Shown here piece by piece: positions 60,277 to 64,000 of a DNA stretch of 64,000 bases. The DNA lies in contig NZ_FOMR01000010.1 in the NCBI RefSeq assembly GCF_900112705.1, positions 44,802 to 108,801 on the forward strand, written 5' to 3'. Positions within the stretch are counted from its first letter, which is position 1. Each line of letters opens with the position of its first letter. The notes under the pieces were generated by a model. That model saw nothing but the letters and a program-made list of their open reading frames with translations. It was not told the DNA's origin and searched no databases. The stretch comes from Lentibacillus persicus. Its GTDB lineage: Bacteria; Bacillota; Bacilli; Bacillales; Amphibacillaceae. The translations under genes and the position numbers were made by a program.

Positions 60277-62302
60277 AAGAAATGATTTTTAACAGACGGT
60301 TAACGAGCTGGGACCTGTTTTTAACATCAACTTTTCTGAAAATACGTGTGATATGTTTTTTGACAGTGATTTCTGCTAAATACATTTGCTGCGCAATGGC
60401 CGCATTGGTTTGTTCTTCGAGTATCAGTTTAACGATTTCGATTTCGCGTTCGGTTAAGTTGAATGTTGATGCAATCACATTCATATCATTTTCTGCCGCA
60501 GGTGCGGACATGAAGTGCTGTAAATAGTTTGCCAGTCTCGGGCCGCGGACATCAAGAAGGTAAGTTGTTGCCGGACAATTTTCGCCATAGTCATAATGTG
60601 TTGCTTCGGGAATGATTTCAAACCCGAAATTTTCGAGCAGCTGCTGGAAGAAGGGGAGCGGGGTTGATACAACTATCCGGCCACCGGTAACTAAAAGCGG
60701 AAACAAATTATAAAGCATGTATGATCGGACTGCTGTGTCTACAGGGTCAATATAGTCCAAATATCGAATGAACCAACCGCCAACCTCATCTTCAGGCACG
60801 GAATAAGATCCAAGCTCGTGCGTGTTTAATCTGCTGAAATAGGATCGGGAGACCGGTTCCTTAGCCAGCAGTCCCAATGTTTTTTTGTTAATAGGAACGA
60901 TGATTGACATTCCCAACGCGGTTCCGTCGCTGTTTTTTAAAAAACGTGCACCTGTATAATTGATTTTCTTAATATAGCTGGCATCAATAAGCTCCATTTC
61001 TTTTTGGTTATGTTCGGCTGAAGCATGAAAGCGGAACGACTCATTTGTGCCACGATTATAAAACTGTACCTCACTTTCGATTGAACGTTTGCGCTGAAAG
61101 GCGAAAAATTGTTTCACTTCTTCAAAGTTATACTCACCAATTGGTTCAAAATACATCGAATTATCCATCTCCGACTGAAAGAACACACTTCTTATAAAAT
61201 CATTGTCCAGATGATAAAAGAAAGATGCGGCATCTTCCGGTTTACGGCTTGCGATGGTCCGTTTATAAAAAAACGCAGCGCTCCGCTGATTTAATAAAGC
61301 TGAGCGGTCAGGGTGCCGCAGCTTCAAGTCGATCTGGATGGAATCCCTGATTAAATCATGCATCGTCCATCCGTATTTAGCGGGTTTCACAAATGATAAA
61401 GCAGTCAGCTCATTAAACGTCGCATTATCAATGTCCTGTTTAAGAACAGCAGACAAGTTTGATTGGTTAAACGTATAAAAAAGTGCAGCCGCTTCAATTA
61501 ATAAAAGCAATTTCTCATCTTTTACTTCACTCAGCCAGCGGCGGGTAAGATCGATTAAAATGTTCGGCGCTTTGCCATTTAATGTGTCTTTTGAAATGAC
61601 ACCATCTGTTATGGCGGCTAATGTAAGCGTTAAGGGGTGCCCTTCGGTAAAACGCCACATCGTTTCGATCAGGTCTTTATTGTGGATACCATAGTGCTCA
61701 AGAAATGCGCTTGTCTGATTCAGTGAAAAATCCTTTAATTCTACCGCTTTGGTTATCCTGCGCCAGGCAGGTGACTCGACCCACCCACCTGATAGAGCGT
61801 GGCGTCCGGCCATGATAACAAAACTTGTGTTTGGAAGGTGTTTTACGAATACTTCCCGAAACCAACGATCGAGTGAATCCATATGTTCGTAGGAATCAAT
61901 TGCCATAATCATTCGTTTTTCCGAGGCTAATTCTGATATGGTCTGTAATAATTTCCGGAAAGAGGGCTTTTCGGTAACATTATTCAGTGGTGTATGGAGT
62001 TCAATAAGTGTAAGAAGGTGTTCAGTAAATCCTTCAGGAGTCTGTGAAAAATCTCTGCAGTCCATGCTGAGAAAAAACGTCCCTTTTTCTGCAGCATACC
62101 GCTGATATTCATTTAACAAATATGATTTCCCGACCCCGCCGGTACCATGGACATAGAGCACCCTTACATCCTGGTTGTCAGAATGCAAATAATGACGGAA
62201 TAAAGCTCTTTCCCATTCCCGCCCGATAAACAGATCTTGTTCATCAGTTTGAAGGGCATCTTCAATGTGCTGTGTATTGATTATAAAATTATTCTTTTTC
62301 AC
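60275..62302 (-). CDS. Large STAND-type ATPase with C-terminal LuxR DNA-binding domain
   Basis: 675 residues. FIGREWER then Walker A GTGGVGKS (53-60) and Walker B-like MIMAIDSYEHM mark an NB-ARC/MalT-like ATPase (about 20-300). The C-terminus (about 610-675) is a LuxR helix-turn-helix: LTEREIEIVKLILEEQTNAA ... EITVKKHITRIFRKV. The middle part (about 370-600) lacks the TPR repeats usual in MalT and resembles nothing I can name with confidence (GMSIIVPINKKTLGLLAKEP, GGRIVVSTPLPFFQQLLENFGFE). It probably senses a ligand and activates genes; targets unknown. Start ATG at 62302. Confidence 0.85.
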   Translation of the reverse strand: MKKNNFIINTQHIEDALQTDEQDLFIGREWERALFRHYLHSDNQDVRVLYVHGTGGVGKSYLLNEYQRYAAEKGTFFLSMDCRDFSQTPEGFTEHLLTLIELHTPLNNVTEKPSFRKLLQTISELASEKRMIMAIDSYEHMDSLDRWFREVFVKHLPNTSFVIMAGRHALSGGWVESPAWRRITKAVELKDFSLNQTSAFLEHYGIHNKDLIETMWRFTEGHPLTLTLAAITDGVISKDTLNGKAPNILIDLTRRWLSEVKDEKLLLLIEAAALFYTFNQSNLSAVLKQDIDNATFNELTALSFVKPAKYGWTMHDLIRDSIQIDLKLRHPDRSALLNQRSAAFFYKRTIASRKPEDAASFFYHLDNDFIRSVFFQSEMDNSMYFEPIGEYNFEEVKQFFAFQRKRSIESEVQFYNRGTNESFRFHASAEHNQKEMELIDASYIKKINYTGARFLKNSDGTALGMSIIVPINKKTLGLLAKEPVSRSYFSRLNTHELGSYSVPEDEVGGWFIRYLDYIDPVDTAVRSYMLYNLFPLLVTGGRIVVSTPLPFFQQLLENFGFEIIPEATHYDYGENCPATTYLLDVRGPRLANYLQHFMSAPAAENDMNVIASTFNLTEREIEIVKLILEEQTNAAIAQQMYLAEITVKKHITRIFRKVDVKNRSQLVNRLLKIIS

Positions 62303-62473
62303 TTAAATAAGCCTCCCCACCCCTTTAACAGAATTATTAAACTATTATAAATAATATAGTACTTATAGCCTAATGTCAATATAATTTTTTTTCATTGTTC
62401 GCTCTGAACGGTAGTGGTTAATGATAACTTATGATAAAGTTTTTTATAAGCGACAAGGAGGCAAGGTCGAGGT

Positions 62474-62785
62474 ATGCGAGTAATAGGTGCAATTGACGCT
62501 GAAACAAGATGTAAACATTATCATGCGCAAAATGACCGGATTGCAATTAAATTTTACTGCTGCGGTGAATATTTTTCCTGCATTGACTGTCACGAAGCAT
62601 ACGGCTGTAGCGATCGAAAAGTCTGGCCACGCAAGTATTTTGATCAACGGGCGATTCTTTGCGGCAGTTGCCATCATGAACTGACGATTAACGCGTACTT
62701 AAGCAGCAGTTACCGCTGTCCAAATTGTGATGCAGATTTTAATCCGGGATGTGCGTGGCATTATCATTTGTATTTTGAGCGGTGA
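62474..62785 (+). CDS. CHY-type zinc-finger protein
   Basis: 103 residues with CKHYHAQNDRIAIKFYCCGE, FSCIDCHEA, ILCGSCHHEL and CPNCDADFNPGCAWHYHLYF, the Cys/His spacing of the CHY zinc finger, which binds three zinc ions. Bacterial stand-alone forms are found in bacilli; some link to mitochondrial-import-like Hot13 proteins, but no bacterial role is established. RBS AAGGAGG upstream, ATG start. Confidence 0.9.
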   Translation: MRVIGAIDAETRCKHYHAQNDRIAIKFYCCGEYFSCIDCHEAYGCSDRKVWPRKYFDQRAILCGSCHHELTINAYLSSSYRCPNCDADFNPGCAWHYHLYFER

Positions 62786-62857
62786 TACGAGTCTGGAAGT
62801 TTACGGGAAGTTGCGGTATCGTGTATCATGATAGTATAGTTGGAAGGAGGGAAAAGT

Positions 62858-63097
62858 GTGGCTTTTGTCATATTAGATCCGTGCCGCGGTGAAAAGTCAG
62901 GCGAATGTGTAACGGTTTGTCCGGTTGATTGTATTGAAGAAGGGCCGGAACAATTTTACATAGATCCGGATATATGCATTGATTGCGGTGCATGTGTTTC
63001 AGTCTGCCCGGTTGATGCAATTGTTGAAGAGTATGAGATGACACCTGAACAGGAAAAATACCTGGACGAAGCTGAAGAATTCTTTGCGAACAGGTGA
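62858..63097 (+). CDS. Ferredoxin, 7Fe (3Fe-4S/4Fe-4S) type
   Basis: 79 residues. The first cluster has C-x7-C-x3-CP spacing (from Cys9, CRGEKSGECVTVCPVD) and the second CIDCGACVSVCP, as in seven-iron ferredoxins of the FdxA type. It is very acidic, as expected. Electron carrier in the cytoplasm; partners unknown. GTG start with GGAGGG 6 nt upstream. Terminator follows. Confidence 0.93.
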   Translation: MAFVILDPCRGEKSGECVTVCPVDCIEEGPEQFYIDPDICIDCGACVSVCPVDAIVEEYEMTPEQEKYLDEAEEFFANR

Positions 63098-63110
63098 CAC
63101 TTCCTAAAAA

Positions 63111-63158
63111 TAAAAAACCCTTGTACATGTTGTCAGAGAGCATGGTACGAGGGTTTTG
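63111..63158 (+). terminator. Terminator of the ferredoxin gene
   Basis: AAAACCCTTGTACATG / CATGGTACGAGGGTTTT stem with an 11-nt loop and T-rich tail. Confidence 0.85.
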
Positions 63159-63199
63159 TTTTATCGTCTGTGTGTTATCAAAATTTGTGGGGTTAGGGG

Positions 63200-63679
63200 T
63201 TAGTTTGAAAATCGATGTTTTAATTGGGCGATGTCACGTTCGTTTTGGACGGTTTTACTCCAGATATGGTCCTGATCGGCTCGGAGAATTTTAAATTCAT
63301 CCATAATTTCACGGTGACGTCTGTCACTTTCCGTTTTCATAGATGTCATGACTTCTCTCATGGAGGACTGGTCTGTCTTTATTGAAGTTAACTCTTCCCT
63401 CATAGAAGCTTGGTCTTCTTTTATAACAGTTTGTTCTTTAAAGACGCCGTTCAGCTGCGTTTTCATTTCGGTTTGTTCTTTAGAGACGCCGTTCAGCTGC
63501 GTTTTCATGTCAGTTTGCTCTTTAGAGACGTCGTTCAACTGTGTTTTCATGTCAGTTTGATCTTTTACGGCCCCGTTCAATTGTTCTTTCATCGCAGTCT
63601 GTTCAGTTCGCATGCCGCCTACCATTGAAATGAGCTGGGAAAGCATATCTTCCACGTGTTCTAAGCGCTGTTCACTCAT
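63200..63679 (-). CDS. Coiled-coil protein with four 14-residue repeats
   Basis: 159 residues, almost wholly helical, charged and without membrane or signal segment. Residues 31-86 consist of four tandem 14-mers of the form KTQLNGVSKEQTEM; 14 residues equals two heptads, with hydrophobic residues in register for a coiled coil. The C-terminal part (RADQDHIWSKTVQNERDIAQLK) is conserved in appearance. ATG at 63679 has GGGAGG 8 nt upstream; the GTG at 63688 overlaps it. Likely a structural or anchoring protein; no family named. Confidence 0.75.
   Translation of the reverse strand: MSEQRLEHVEDMLSQLISMVGGMRTEQTAMKEQLNGAVKDQTDMKTQLNDVSKEQTDMKTQLNGVSKEQTEMKTQLNGVFKEQTVIKEDQASMREELTSIKTDQSSMREVMTSMKTESDRRHREIMDEFKILRADQDHIWSKTVQNERDIAQLKHRFSN
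63422..63589. repeat. 42-bp tandem repeat (four copies) within a coding region
   Basis: Four units of 42 bp encode the 14-residue repeats of the coiled-coil protein. The units are near-identical at DNA level, so copy number may vary by slippage. Confidence 0.85.
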
Positions 63680-63743
63680 TTGTTTCACCTCCCTCTATAA
63701 ATAAATGATTTTCTTCCAATTACTCCAAATTACTTTGATTTTC

Positions 63744-64000
63744 TCAGGGGTTTGATTGAAGCTCCCTCATCGATTTCATTGCATCCATTTCATTTCGGAA
63801 TTTTCCGATGCAATGGAGGATAACGACCCGGACCTTCCCAGGAAGGTGATGGAAAATTTTACTATAATCGCGCGTTTTTCCATCTCCACAGAACTCATGG
63901 TCGCTGACCCTCCCATGTCTCTCAGGATTGTATCCAAACATTCCTTCGTCCGGCATATCCATGAGGTGGAGGCCGAAAATGCTCCTTTGCAGGGTCTTTT
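63744..64000 (-). CDS. Unrecognised reading frame, open to the window edge (partial)
   Basis: The frame has no stop up to position 64000 and ends at 63744. The visible part contains DMPDEGMFGYNPERHGR and KIFHHLPGKVRVVILHCIGK. No family was recognised. It might be the C-terminal end of a real protein, or a non-coding open frame; its internal ATG at 63962 lacks a good ribosome site. Sequence beyond the window is needed to decide. Confidence 0.35.
   Translation of the reverse strand, partial: KTLQRSIFGLHLMDMPDEGMFGYNPERHGRVSDHEFCGDGKTRDYSKIFHHLPGKVRVVILHCIGKFRNEMDAMKSMRELQSNP

Overview
The window is a 64 kb chromosomal stretch from a low-to-moderate GC, spore-forming Bacillota, most likely a halophilic or halotolerant member of the Bacillaceae (Lentibacillus/Virgibacillus/Oceanobacillus-like; the genus is inference). 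The spore-forming call rests on an alpha/beta-type small acid-soluble spore protein and a YtaF-family sporulation membrane protein. The halophile call rests on three NhaC-type antiporters, two AbgT-family carriers and a gene set for using the compatible solute ectoine. TTG and GTG starts preceded by strong AAGGAGG-like ribosome binding sites are frequent and change several gene starts. No rRNA, tRNA, CRISPR array, phage or intact insertion sequence was seen.

Layout. 1-9012: end of a ketodeoxygluconate-type sugar kinase, an SsuBCA/TauABC-like ABC uptake operon, an M19 dipeptidase, a 21-bp phased intergenic repeat, a Na+/Ca2+-exchanger-type antiporter, an FNR-like flavin reductase, an EamA exporter and a flavodoxin with a Fur-box-like site in its promoter. 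9013-22036: the most interesting region, an ectoine (possibly hydroxyectoine) catabolism locus. It holds ectoine hydrolase (DoeA/EutD), a 2-hydroxyacid dehydrogenase, a FadR-type GntR regulator, a class III aminotransferase, a semialdehyde dehydrogenase, RidA, an M20 deacylase, an EutB-like dehydratase, a D-amino-acid aminotransferase, an alanine-racemase-like protein and an NhaC carrier. The same 15-bp perfect inverted repeat TGTCGACAATCGACA lies just downstream of a consensus promoter in front of doeA and again in front of gntR, which suggests one repressor controlling both units.

22273-29131: aldo/keto reductase, a structured dispersed repeat, an AbgT carrier, a YitT protein and a translationally coupled PrpD-family/ComA-like pair. 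29209-35891 (minus strand): a seven-gene dTDP-amino-sugar operon (rmlA, rmlB, GT2, acetyltransferase, small flippase-like protein, WecE-like aminotransferase, YkoS-like membrane protein) that looks like a complete extracytoplasmic glycosylation module. 36430-47075: penicillin-acylase-family enzyme, rpiA, then a LevR-type sigma-54 activator facing a lactose/cellobiose-class PTS operon that carries a good -24/-12 promoter, a Gfo/Idh/MocA oxidoreductase and a glycerate kinase.

47128-64000: HAD phosphatase, SASP, an orphan SinI-like peptide, NhaC, a YitL/CvfB RNA-binding protein with a structured leader, AEC transporter, a 22-residue membrane peptide, YtaF, topoisomerase III, a second AbgT carrier and a third NhaC carrier, a DUF4870-like protein, a large STAND-LuxR regulator, a CHY zinc-finger protein, a 7Fe-type ferredoxin, a coiled-coil protein with four 14-residue repeats, and the end of an unrecognised reading frame.
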